Source: an uncultured Erysipelotrichaceae bacterium
GTDB taxonomy: Bacteria > Bacillota_I > Bacilli_A > Erysipelotrichales > Erysipelotrichaceae
Direction of reading: 5' to 3'
Length of the DNA: 17,311 nucleotides
Assembly (NCBI GenBank): GCA_946621045.1
Contig: CAMOOA010000014.1
Span: forward strand, 1-17,311
Shown one piece after another: positions 1 to 6,788 of this stretch. Every line of letters begins with the position of its first letter. Within the stretch, counting starts at the first letter, position 1. Below the pieces are notes generated by a model. The model ran no database searches. It was not told where the DNA came from and saw only the letters and a list, made by a program, of their open reading frames with translations. Made by a program: the position numbers and the translations under genes.

Positions 1-554
1 TGGCGATCACCGGAATCTCTTCCGCCGCCACGACATTCTCCGGACAGAACTACGGTGCGGGCCGGATCGACCGCCTGCGGGAAGGGCAGTACATCATTCC
101 CGCATCCAACGGCATTATCACGCTCGGCTTCGGACTGCTGTTCATTCTGATCCGCCGTCCGATCCTGCGCTGCTTTACCTCGGATCCGCAGGTTCTTGCG
201 ATGGCGTCCCGCTTTGCGGTGATCATGTTATTAAGCCAGTGGATGTATGCGGTATTCAACGGCATCTCCTGCATCGTCAACGGTACAGGACGGGTAAAAT
301 ACACAACGCTCATCAATCTGATGATGCTGTGGGCGGTGCGTGTTCCGGCTGCTTTCCTGATCGCGAAGTTCATCGGCGGAAACTATATTCCCTACAGTTT
401 CCCAATCTCGTTTGCCTTCGGCATGCTGTGCATGATCGGGTATTACATCTTCAGCAAGGACTGGAGAGAACTGATGAACAGCGACAGACCGCATCAGGAA
501 TCCCGAAAGGAACCGCGTGCGCGCGGACTCCGCTCCTTCTTCAGCCTGTCCTGA
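1..554 (+). CDS. MATE family efflux transporter, C-terminal part (cut by left edge)
   Basis: The reading frame is open from the left edge (first full codon at base 3) to a TGA at 552-554, giving about 183 residues of the C-terminal part of a membrane protein. The visible start, AITGISSAATTFSGQNYGAG, matches the conserved stretch at the start of the second half of MATE (NorM/DinF-like) transporters, where QNYGAG is characteristic. Several hydrophobic segments follow (around residues 35-50, 65-85, 100-120 and 135-155), ending in a basic cytoplasmic tail. MATE proteins export cationic drugs or metabolites using a Na+ or H+ gradient; the substrate here cannot be read. It lies just upstream of the lanthipeptide genes but a strong terminator separates them, so it is probably not part of that operon. 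Family call is firm; role is open. Confidence 0.88.
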   Translation, partial: AITGISSAATTFSGQNYGAGRIDRLREGQYIIPASNGIITLGFGLLFILIRRPILRCFTSDPQVLAMASRFAVIMLLSQWMYAVFNGISCIVNGTGRVKYTTLINLMMLWAVRVPAAFLIAKFIGGNYIPYSFPISFAFGMLCMIGYYIFSKDWRELMNSDRPHQESRKEPRARGLRSFFSLS

Positions 555-634
555 ACGGCTGAGAAAAAACATTAATGTGTATATGTCTGCGGTATATCGA
601 GTTCCCTCCTTAACTGCGCAGATTACTGTTCCCT

Positions 635-664
635 GGCGGCAGACTGACCATCTGCCGCCTTTTC
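635..664 (+). terminator. Rho-independent terminator after the MATE gene
   Basis: A perfect 9-base stem, GGCGGCAGA (635-643) with TCTGCCGCC (651-659), closes a 7-base loop and is followed directly by TTTT. It lies about 80 bases after the MATE stop codon and before the first peptide gene, so it isolates the two transcription units. Confidence 0.85.
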
Positions 665-698
665 TGTGATTCCTGTGCCGTGCTTCTGCGAATGCGGG

Positions 699-706
699 TA
701 TATAGT
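699..706 (+). promoter_or_regulatory. Possible -10 region for the zinc-ribbon peptide gene
   Basis: TATAGT at 701-706 (within GGTATATAGTTTAAG) is a fair -10 element located between the terminator and the AGGAG at 751-755. I do not find a convincing -35 hexamer at the right distance, so this is tentative. Confidence 0.3.
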
Positions 707-768
707 TTAAGTACAGATCCCCGGATACTCTCACAGGGGAAAAAGAGAAAAGGAGACAGAGAAACACT

Positions 769-1092
769 ATGATGACGCTGCCTGAAGAACTGAAGAAAAA
801 ACTGGAAGAAGCGCAATCCGACATGGAGGCGTGCAAACTGCTTGCGGATAACGGAATCGATCCGGAACAATTTGAACAGTCGCTGCCGGACGGTTACCTG
901 GAAAACGTGAGCGGAGGGTATGATAGTTTCGGCATTGAGATTCGCTGCCCTGAATGTAAAAACGCGGACAAGGACAGAATCTCCCGGCAGTTCTGGGCAT
1001 CCATGTTTACGGATTCTGCCACAAAATACAGATGTCGGGGATGCGGCTGCTATTTCATGGTCAAAAGCAACGGGTTGATCACAAAGTACTGA
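769..1092 (+). CDS. Nif11-like leader peptide with C-terminal zinc-ribbon-like core
   Basis: This 107-residue protein starts at ATG 769 (AGGAG at 751-755; a second ATG follows at 772). Residues 4-50 resemble a Nif11-type RiPP leader: an amphipathic helix (LPEELKKKLEEAQSD), a short second helix and a terminal VSGG at 47-50, the usual double-glycine processing site. The remainder (51-107) is not a small core: it holds CPEC (60-63) and CRGC (89-92) plus Cys94, in the arrangement YRCRGCGCYF seen in zinc ribbons such as those of transposases. Eight Ser/Thr and five Cys follow the Gly-Gly. It precedes a lanthipeptide precursor and lanM, so it may be a second substrate, an accessory peptide or a folded zinc peptide that is simply exported. 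The leader similarity is judged by eye; the zinc-ribbon spacing is directly visible. Function unknown. Confidence 0.72.
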   Translation: MMTLPEELKKKLEEAQSDMEACKLLADNGIDPEQFEQSLPDGYLENVSGGYDSFGIEIRCPECKNADKDRISRQFWASMFTDSATKYRCRGCGCYFMVKSNGLITKY

Positions 1093-1105
1093 TCCTGTTT
1101 CGGAG

Positions 1106-1144
1106 GAAACGGACCGTTTCTCAGAACAAATACCTGCCGGCAGG
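1106..1144 (+). promoter_or_regulatory. Two adjacent palindromes upstream of the precursor promoter
   Basis: GAAACGGACCGTTTC (1106-1120) is a 15-base inverted repeat centred on one base, and CCTGCCGGCAGG (1133-1144) is a perfect 12-base palindrome. They lie between the zinc-ribbon peptide stop and the promoter-like element of the precursor gene. They could be operator sites or a weak transcript end; neither is followed by a T-run, so they do not look like an ordinary terminator. Confidence 0.35.
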
Positions 1145-1146
1145 CA

Positions 1147-1177
1147 GTGTCATTTGCGGAAATGCATCGTATATAAT
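1147..1177 (+). promoter_or_regulatory. Promoter for the lanthipeptide precursor
   Basis: A consensus TATAAT sits at 1172-1177, 47 bases before the precursor start. The best -35 match, GTGTCA at 1147-1152, is only 4 of 6 and the spacer is long (19 bases), so the -10 is the main evidence. A short inverted repeat, GTCAG (1181-1185) with CTGAC (1195-1199), would fall at the start of the transcript. Confidence 0.5.
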
Positions 1178-1224
1178 GAAGTCAGAGATCATCCCTGACG
1201 ATGAGCAGAAAAGGAGAGAGTGAA

Positions 1225-1440
1225 ATGAACAAGACAATTCTTGACACACTTAAAGGTTTAAGCAGAGAGGAACGGAAATCCTATTTTGAGTCTCATAAGA
1301 GCGAACTGTTTGACGACGGACTCAGATCGGTAAACGGAGGAACTGCCGCAGGCGGTGAGAATCCGACCTCCGAAAATCCGTACAAGGGCAACTGGATCTC
1401 CTCCCCGGGCTATATCTGCGACGGCGAAGAAATCTGCTGA
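1225..1440 (+). CDS. Class II lanthipeptide precursor peptide (LanA type)
   Basis: A 71-residue peptide. The start at ATG 1225 is chosen because AAGGAGAG (1211-1218) lies at correct distance; the in-frame ATG at 1201 has no comparable site. Residues 1-39 form a charged leader (KGLSREERKSYFES, then ELFDDGLRSVNGG) ending in the VNGG expected for double-glycine cleavage. The 32-residue core starts at Thr40 and has five Ser/Thr (T40, T48, S49, S59, S60) and two Cys (C65 and the C-terminal C71), enough for up to two thioether rings; S59 or S60 with C65 would make a small ring and C71 would close a second. A second Gly-Gly at 43-44 could be an alternative cut. LanM lies 113 bases downstream, behind a terminator. 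The role of the mature product (antimicrobial or signalling) cannot be read. Confidence 0.82.
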   Translation: MNKTILDTLKGLSREERKSYFESHKSELFDDGLRSVNGGTAAGGENPTSENPYKGNWISSPGYICDGEEIC

Positions 1441-1477
1441 GTCTGCCGAAGCCGGACAATTCCGAATCATTACTGAC

Positions 1478-1510
1478 AGGATCTGCATCATGCGGATCCT
1501 TTCTTTGTTC
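1478..1510 (+). terminator. Terminator/attenuator between precursor and lanM
   Basis: AGGATCTGCA (1478-1487) pairs with TGCGGATCCT (1491-1500) through ten base pairs (one G-T) around a TCA loop, followed by TTCTTTGTTC. Such a hairpin directly behind a precursor gene usually gives excess precursor mRNA with partial read-through into the synthetase gene. That role is inferred; the hairpin is visible. Confidence 0.78.
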
Positions 1511-1524
1511 TGCCGGGAATGCAA

Positions 1525-1530
1525 TACAAT
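1525..1530 (+). promoter_or_regulatory. Possible -10 element for lanM
   Basis: TACAAT at 1525-1530 lies 24 bases before the lanM start and after the attenuator, so lanM might have its own weak promoter. No good -35 is seen at 16-18 bases upstream. Confidence 0.3.
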
Positions 1531-1553
1531 ATATCTGAACAGGAGAGCCGCGG

Positions 1554-4289
1554 ATGATGGAAACCGATGAACGGATGTACCGGAACATAATTGACAGTCT
1601 GATCCATGCGCTGAATGAGGGGAATGGTTCCTTTCATTCCGCGAAGTTTCAGATCGGAAGCCATGCGGCGGAAATGATTGCGGAAGGACGGATCAGCCGG
1701 GTGCTCCATATAGCGGAACCTGCACTGTCGCATCTGTTTTATGAATATCTCTCCGATGAAGACCGGCTGGATCTGTATCTGTCCGATGAGACGGATGTGC
1801 GGCTTTCCTCATACCGGGAAGCCTTTGCGCAAAGAGTTGCGGAAGATGACGGCGCATTTCTGAAGGAACGGCTTCCGCAGCTGATTACGGTGATCCGGAA
1901 TGCCTGTGCGCGCTATGATGCGTCCGTCGCAGAACTGGTTGCGCGGATGGATGCCGCCTATGAAGAAATCTGCACAAACCTCATGGAAGGAAATGCATTC
2001 CGTGAAGTGACCGCGATCACTCCCGACAGCGGAGATGTCCATAACCGCGGGCGGGCGACTGCTGTTATCACAACGGATGCCGGGAAAATCGTATACAAGC
2101 CGCATGATGTCGGAATCGATGTGTTTTCCGGGAAACTGATCGGCCGTTTTTTTGCGGATATCATGCGTGCCCCGCGGGTCTGTGCGTTTGAAGACCACGG
2201 CTTTGCGGAATTCATTGAAAACCATCCGGCGGATACCGAAGAATCCGCCCGGAAGTATTTTCATAATCTCGGCGGACTTGCGGCGGCGGTGCTGATGCTG
2301 GGAAGCAGCGACCTGCATCATACCAATGTGCTGTCAGAAGGAACTTGTCCGGTGATCATCGATTATGAACTGATGATGACGCCCGGAAGGGGAATCCGGA
2401 ATGAAGGATACCGGAGGGAACTCGCAGAATCGCTGCTGTACAGTTCTCTGATGCCTTCAAGGCACGGCGATACCGAGTCGAGTATTCTCTTTGCGGCGGA
2501 TGCGGATAACCCGGGAGCCCCGGTGGTCGATGGGATCCGCAGGACCGTACTGGATTATCCGGACGCATTTCTTGCCGGATTCCGCTCGTGTTACCGTCGC
2601 TGTATGGAACAGAAGGAAGAGCTGAAACGTGCTCTTCGTTCTGCCGGGCCGGCCGCGGTGCGGCATATTCTGCGCGGAACCGATGCCTATACCATCCTGC
2701 TGGAAAAACTGGGCAGTCCGGCGTGGCTGAAGGATCCGGAACGGGGAAACGCACTGCGGAAGGAACTTGGCCGCGCAATGTTAAGAAGCGGGGCACTCGA
2801 CGGAGAACGGGTGATTCAGTCCGAGTGCAATGCCTTGCTGGAGGGGGACATTCCGTATTTTTACATGCGTGCGGATTCCCGCGATCTTTACGCGGACGGG
2901 CATGTCGTATTTGAAAACTACTTTCCGCAGACCTGTCTGGATTACAGTTTGGAGCGGATTGACCGGATGAATGAAGCGGATCTTGCATTTGAGGAAGCGC
3001 TGCTTCAGAAGGCGATGACAAGGGTGATCCGCCGGATTCCGCAGACTGCGGAAATCACGGAGCGGGTCAGTGAAAAGAAGAAGCTTTCCGATACGGATCT
3101 TTTATCCCGTGCGGAAGCCATCTTTAGGGATATTGCGAAGGATGCTCTGCGCACGCCGTCCGGCGGACTCTGCTGGTTCGGACCGGATTATTTCTTCCGT
3201 TCCGGCATGAATCTGCTGGATGAAGGACTGATGACCGGAACTGCCGGGCTTGCGGTATTTTTCGCCGCCGTGCATGCGGTCAGTCAGGATTCTGCGGTCA
3301 GAGCGCAGAGTGCAGTACTGCTTGGGCATCTTCTGAACCGGCAGAAGGACCGTATGGAAGAACTCTCCCGGGCAGAAATCATCTATCCGAATGTGGAAAG
3401 CCCGTCGCTTTCCTTCGGGCTTGCGGGAAAACTGCAGGCCTGCACGATGATCGGAAGAATGACCGGCATGGAGGAAATACATCCGCTGATCGAACAGATG
3501 ACAGCGGTTCTTCAGAAAACAGATCTCAGCCAGGAAGGACTCGATGTCTACGGCGGGCTTGCCGGTCTGCTTACGGTACTGTGCGCGTATGATGAACTGT
3601 TTGAACAGCCGGGAATCCCGGAACTCTGCGAACAGACCGCGGAGCGGATCATTGCCTCGCCGGGTCTTTCATTGAATGATCTGCGGTTATGGAAAACTTC
3701 ACATGCCGCATGGCCGGTATCCGGGGCAGGGCATGGACAGTCCGGTGCCGCTGCGGCGCTGTATCGGGCGGGGAAGCGGCTGAACCGCGATGATTTCTGC
3801 AGGGCGGCGATGGACGGATTCCGCTTTGAGCGCCGGATCTATTCCGATAAGCTCGGCGCATGGCCGGACCGCAGAAAAGCGGAACACAGCACATCCTATC
3901 TGACCGGCTACTGTAACGGGGCTCCCGGAATTGGTCTGAATTCCCTGCATACCGATTATGAACATGCGGACTGGATCATTGAACATGCGGCGGAAAGCGT
4001 GCGGAAACAACCGCTTCAGTACAAGGATCATCTGTGCTGCGGAAACAGCGCATCCGTTGAATTCCTGCTTGAGGCAGGACGGATCCTGAACCGTCCGGAA
4101 CTGCAGGAAGAGGCAATGACCCGAATGGTGATGGTGATCGAGCGGGCAGAGCGGGACGGGCATTACCACTGCGTCAACCGCACCCTGAGCGATGTATACT
4201 CCCCGTCGCTGTTCTACGGAACTGCCGGCATCGGATATGAGATCCTGCGGCTGGCATTCCCGGACCGCATTGAACCGGTCCTTCTCTGA
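1554..4289 (+). CDS. lanM: Class II lanthipeptide synthetase LanM, CCG-type cyclase
   Basis: A 911-residue bifunctional enzyme, normal for LanM (about 900-1100). AGGAG at 1541-1545 supports ATG 1554. The N-terminal dehydratase (DUF4135, kinase-like) phosphorylates and eliminates Ser/Thr of the precursor; visible motifs are VYKPHD with K182, SDLHHTNV with D253, H255 and N258, and IIDYE with D270 and E272. The C-terminal LanC-like cyclase (about 555-911) adds Cys thiols to the dehydro residues; it has the GAGHG motif with H727, YCNGAPG with C787, and LCCG with C828 and C829. The zinc ligands are therefore Cys/Cys/Cys, the set of ProcM-like promiscuous enzymes, rather than the common Cys/Cys/His. 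The Gly-rich repeats of the alpha-toroid (GTAGLAVF, YGGLAGLL, YGTAGIGY) are intact. It follows the precursor behind an attenuator; no LanT or LanP is nearby. Confidence 0.93.
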   Translation: MMETDERMYRNIIDSLIHALNEGNGSFHSAKFQIGSHAAEMIAEGRISRVLHIAEPALSHLFYEYLSDEDRLDLYLSDETDVRLSSYREAFAQRVAEDDGAFLKERLPQLITVIRNACARYDASVAELVARMDAAYEEICTNLMEGNAFREVTAITPDSGDVHNRGRATAVITTDAGKIVYKPHDVGIDVFSGKLIGRFFADIMRAPRVCAFEDHGFAEFIENHPADTEESARKYFHNLGGLAAAVLMLGSSDLHHTNVLSEGTCPVIIDYELMMTPGRGIRNEGYRRELAESLLYSSLMPSRHGDTESSILFAADADNPGAPVVDGIRRTVLDYPDAFLAGFRSCYRRCMEQKEELKRALRSAGPAAVRHILRGTDAYTILLEKLGSPAWLKDPERGNALRKELGRAMLRSGALDGERVIQSECNALLEGDIPYFYMRADSRDLYADGHVVFENYFPQTCLDYSLERIDRMNEADLAFEEALLQKAMTRVIRRIPQTAEITERVSEKKKLSDTDLLSRAEAIFRDIAKDALRTPSGGLCWFGPDYFFRSGMNLLDEGLMTGTAGLAVFFAAVHAVSQDSAVRAQSAVLLGHLLNRQKDRMEELSRAEIIYPNVESPSLSFGLAGKLQACTMIGRMTGMEEIHPLIEQMTAVLQKTDLSQEGLDVYGGLAGLLTVLCAYDELFEQPGIPELCEQTAERIIASPGLSLNDLRLWKTSHAAWPVSGAGHGQSGAAAALYRAGKRLNRDDFCRAAMDGFRFERRIYSDKLGAWPDRRKAEHSTSYLTGYCNGAPGIGLNSLHTDYEHADWIIEHAAESVRKQPLQYKDHLCCGNSASVEFLLEAGRILNRPELQEEAMTRMVMVIERAERDGHYHCVNRTLSDVYSPSLFYGTAGIGYEILRLAFPDRIEPVLL

Positions 4290-4303
4290 AAAAAAGGATG
4301 CAT

Positions 4304-5071
4304 ATGACAGCGTATCAGCTTGAGATCAACGGCGTTGCCGTTACGGCATACTATCCGGAAGAAGATATCCGGAAGGTTTATCTACCGTTGCTGGAAGAAT
4401 GGTCTGCACTGCAGAAGGAAAAAGGAAGGCGGATCATTGTTTTCATTGCGGCTCCCGCAGGATGCGGAAAATCAACGCTTGCGGCATTTCTCGCACAGCT
4501 TGCGCAGAACCATGGGATTGCGGGAGTACAGGCGCTCGGCATGGACGGCTTTCACTGTCCGCAGAAGGTTCTAGATGCGCATACCGCGGTTCTGGAAGGA
4601 AAGGAAGTGCCGCTTGCGCAGATCAAGGGACACCCTTTGACATTCGATGTGCCGAAGCTGCAGGCTGCCCTTGAGGCCCTTAAGCATAACGATATCGCAT
4701 GGCCGTATTACAGCCGGCAGATCCATGATCCGATCGAAAATGCCATCCCGGTGACGGGAAGCATTATCCTGCTGGAAGGAAACTATCTGTTATATGAGGA
4801 AGAACCGTGGGACCGTCTTTCTGAATACTGCGATGCGTCCCTGTTTCTGCGCATGGATGAGGAAGTATTATTAAATCGTATTATTGAGCGGAAAATACGG
4901 ACCGGAAGATCAGAAGAAGAAGCGGTCCGCACCGTATACGGTTCAGACCGCAGAAATATTCAGCTAGTGCTTAATCACAGCAGGACCGCGGATCATGAGA
5001 TTGTACTGTCTCCCGGAAATCAGATCATTTCCGTCCGGTCAGCGGCAAAACCGGGCAGGCAGGGCGTGTAA
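4304..5071 (+). CDS. P-loop kinase of the uridine kinase/phosphoribulokinase-like family
   Basis: A 255-residue protein. ATG 4304 is preferred over ATG 4298 because AAAAGG (4292-4297) would otherwise touch the start. It has a Walker A motif, APAGCGKST (G53 to T58, K56 binding phosphate), the MDGFH motif at 80-84 typical of uridine kinase, pantothenate kinase and phosphoribulokinase relatives, WPYYSRQIHDP in the middle and IILLEGNYLL as the strand before the lid region, with basic residues around RIIERKIRTGRS. This matches the group annotated nucleoside/nucleotide kinase family (YggC-like), ATP-dependent kinases of uncertain small-molecule substrate, probably cytoplasmic. It begins 14 bases after lanM, so the two are likely co-transcribed; whether it modifies the peptide or is just a passenger is unknown. 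Family is firm, substrate is not. Confidence 0.85.
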   Translation: MTAYQLEINGVAVTAYYPEEDIRKVYLPLLEEWSALQKEKGRRIIVFIAAPAGCGKSTLAAFLAQLAQNHGIAGVQALGMDGFHCPQKVLDAHTAVLEGKEVPLAQIKGHPLTFDVPKLQAALEALKHNDIAWPYYSRQIHDPIENAIPVTGSIILLEGNYLLYEEEPWDRLSEYCDASLFLRMDEEVLLNRIIERKIRTGRSEEEAVRTVYGSDRRNIQLVLNHSRTADHEIVLSPGNQIISVRSAAKPGRQGV

Positions 5072-5107
5072 GGAAAAACAGGAATTAATCGTCAAAGGAG
5101 TTCAGCT

Positions 5108-5491
5108 ATGGAATTATCATCGATTCATCATATTGCGATCATTGTCTCGGACTATGAAGCATCAAAGGATTTTTATGTAAATAAACTTGGTTTTCAGATC
5201 ATCCGGGAAAACCGGCGTCCGGAGAAACAGGACTGGAAACTGGATCTTCGAATCAACGACTCTACCGAACTGGAAGTGTTTGCGCCGCAGAACCAGCCGA
5301 AACGTCCGTCTTATCCGGAAGCCTGCGGTCTGCGCCATCTGGCATTTCATGTCATGGATATCGAACAGACAGTAAGTGAATTAAATGCGCTCGGCATCGA
5401 ATGCGAACCGGTCCGCACGGATACGTTTACCGGACGGAAGATGACCTTCTTCTTCGATCCGGACGGTCTGCCGCTGGAACTGCATGAATAA
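5108..5491 (+). CDS. gloA2: VOC family metalloprotein, SMU1112c/YaeR type (glyoxalase I-like)
   Basis: A 127-residue single VOC-fold protein with a clear AAAGGAG (5094-5100) before ATG 5108. The paired beta-alpha-beta-beta-beta units are seen, and the four expected metal ligands are present: H8 (IHHIAI), E56 (ELEVF), H77 (RHLAFHV) and E124 (LELHE). The sequence pattern, including DWKLDLRIN, LRHLAFHV and FFFDPDGLPLELHE, fits the YaeR subgroup, which is related to glyoxalase I; the true substrate of this subgroup is not settled. It is 36 bases after the kinase gene and its last 8 bases overlap the next gene, so it is an operon member. A resistance or detoxification role is possible for the VOC fold but is not shown here. 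Confidence 0.9.
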   Translation: MELSSIHHIAIIVSDYEASKDFYVNKLGFQIIRENRRPEKQDWKLDLRINDSTELEVFAPQNQPKRPSYPEACGLRHLAFHVMDIEQTVSELNALGIECEPVRTDTFTGRKMTFFFDPDGLPLELHE

Positions 5492-6002
5492 CGAAATGAA
5501 AATGAAATTCAGAACCATTATCTTCATTCTGCTCGGCACGTTACTGCCTGCCGGATGCAGAACACAGACTGAGAGAACAGAAGGGAATGTGCAGATGCCG
5601 GAAGAGAAGAAGGTGATGCTGGCGGATTATTATGAACGCATGGCAGGAACCGCAGACGAACAGCCGTATTACGAACTCGTGCTTTACACAGCGGACGACG
5701 ATCATCTTCTGCTGGAACAGTATGAAAACGGCGGAACGGACCGGGAAACGGTGAAACAGTATACAGTGTCCAAAGACATCTATCCGAAAGTCATGGAGGC
5801 GGTGAAAACGTATGACATGGCTTCGTGGAACGAAAACGGAACAGAATCCGCGGACGGAGTTTACCGGGTTGTGAAGTATTATGACAGCGGTACATATATC
5901 CGGGTGAGCACCGACCGGATGCCGGAAAACGGACGGTCCGCGTTCGATGCGGTAAAACAGGTGCTTGCGGACGCCGCCGGCACCGCGGAACGTGCGGAAT
6001 AA
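5484..6002 (+). CDS. Small secreted lipoprotein of unknown function
   Basis: A 172-residue protein. The N-terminus has basic residues (KMKFR), a hydrophobic stretch (TIIFILLGTLL) and a lipobox LPAGC with Cys25 as the lipid-modified residue, so it should be anchored on the outer face of the membrane. The mature part is acidic and hydrophilic, with Tyr-rich stretches (EQPYYELVLYT, YRVVKYYDSGTYI) suggesting a small beta-rich domain; I recognise no family. ATG 5484 lies inside the end of the VOC gene (8-base overlap), which suggests translational coupling; in-frame ATGs at 5496 and 5502 would still give a working signal peptide. It lies between the VOC and DUF1349 genes on the same strand. Confidence 0.75.
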   Translation: MNNEMKMKFRTIIFILLGTLLPAGCRTQTERTEGNVQMPEEKKVMLADYYERMAGTADEQPYYELVLYTADDDHLLLEQYENGGTDRETVKQYTVSKDIYPKVMEAVKTYDMASWNENGTESADGVYRVVKYYDSGTYIRVSTDRMPENGRSAFDAVKQVLADAAGTAERAE

Positions 6003-6044
6003 TAACAATCGGTGATTCACAGCAGAAAGGAAGGAACAGCAGTG

Positions 6045-6653
6045 ATGAAAATTGATCCGAGGACAATGAAATGGACCCGTGAACCGAAGGTTTCGGAAAT
6101 CAGCGAAGACCGTGTGCTGATGGAGACCGAACCGCATACCGATCTCTGGCAGCGCACATACTATCATTTCCGCAACGACAGCGCGCCCTGCCTGCAGATG
6201 GAAACGGAAGAGAAGTATTTCTCGTTTACCGTGAAGACGGAATTTGATTCCCGCGTGCGCTTTGATCAGAGCGGCATCGTTCTTTATCTTGACAGTGACA
6301 ACTGGCTCAAGGCTTCGATCGAGTACGAAGACGGCATCATTCAGCGTCTCGGCAGTGTGGTGACCAACCGCGGCTACTCCGACTGGGCGTCCGTTGATAT
6401 CGATGCCTCCGTAAAGCATGCATGGTTCCGGCTCAGCCGGAGGGAAGATGACTACTGCGTGGAGTATTCTTCCGACGGCAGGGAATTTAAACAGATGCGG
6501 ATCTGTCATCTGTTTGAAGGAGGGAACGCGATCCGGTTCGGCATCTATGCGTGCAGTCCGGAGGAATCCTCCTTTCGGGCGGTATTCACGGACATGGAGC
6601 TGACGGAATGCCTCTGGAAGGCGCATGACGGCCAGCAGCCGGATGAAGAATAA
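6045..6653 (+). CDS. DUF1349 domain protein (concanavalin A-like fold)
   Basis: A 202-residue cytoplasmic-looking protein with no signal peptide. ATG 6045 is chosen because AAAGGAAGGA (6026-6035) lies 9 bases upstream; an in-frame GTG at 6012 lacks a site. The pattern TDLWQRTYYHF near the N-terminus, FDQSGIVLYLDSDNWLKASIEYEDG in two blocks, the SVVTNRGYSDWA segment and the C-terminal FGIYACSPEESSFRAVFTD correspond to the DUF1349 family, a jelly-roll fold similar to concanavalin A-like lectins/glucanases. Members are often described as regulators or carbohydrate-related, but no biochemical role is established that I can assert. It is the last gene of the run starting at lanM, 42 bases after the lipoprotein gene. 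Confidence 0.85.
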   Translation: MKIDPRTMKWTREPKVSEISEDRVLMETEPHTDLWQRTYYHFRNDSAPCLQMETEEKYFSFTVKTEFDSRVRFDQSGIVLYLDSDNWLKASIEYEDGIIQRLGSVVTNRGYSDWASVDIDASVKHAWFRLSRREDDYCVEYSSDGREFKQMRICHLFEGGNAIRFGIYACSPEESSFRAVFTDMELTECLWKAHDGQQPDEE

Positions 6654-6686
6654 CCGGTCTGAAGCGGAAGAAGCCGTACGGTTTTT
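6652..6686 (+). terminator. Weak terminator-like hairpin after the DUF1349 gene
   Basis: AACCG (6652-6656) can pair with CGGTT (6679-6683) with an inner CGG (6665-6667)/CCG (6674-6676) pair, followed by TTT to 6686. The stem is broken and overlaps the stop codon, so it is only a candidate end for the lanM-to-DUF1349 run. Confidence 0.35.
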
Positions 6687-6738
6687 CGCATGCGTGCGGA
6701 AGCACAAGGAAACGTGGGAGGAACCGGTGTTTTCGGTC

Positions 6739-6744
6739 TATAAT
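6739..6744 (+). promoter_or_regulatory. -10 element for the isomerase-ROK fusion gene
   Basis: TATAAT at 6739-6744 lies 45 bases before the start, with GGAGG at 6773-6777 as the ribosome binding site. There is no good -35 match at 17 bases, so the promoter may need an activator or be weak. Confidence 0.45.
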
Positions 6745-6788
6745 GGTAATAGTGTTTTAACGGAATAATTACGGAGGATACAGATAAT

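Noticed and set aside
1..554. Treating the left-edge MATE protein as the lanthipeptide exporter
   Set aside because: A strong terminator at 635-664 separates it, and class II lanthipeptides are normally exported by peptidase-containing ABC transporters.
769..1092. Reading the zinc-ribbon peptide as a decayed transposase fragment
   Set aside because: The gene is complete with its own start site, leader-like helix and Gly-Gly, and no inverted repeats or other transposase pieces are nearby.
1176..1223. A 15-codon ORF just before the lanthipeptide precursor
   Set aside because: Its ATG overlaps the TATAAT element, so it would not be in the transcript made from that promoter.
5541..6707. A 388-codon minus-strand open frame opposite the lipoprotein and DUF1349 genes
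   Set aside because: It spans two real genes antisense, and its product is compositionally odd (His/Phe/Arg-rich).
6690..6743. A 17-codon ORF between the DUF1349 and isomerase-ROK genes
   Set aside because: No ribosome binding site, and its stop lies inside the -10 element.
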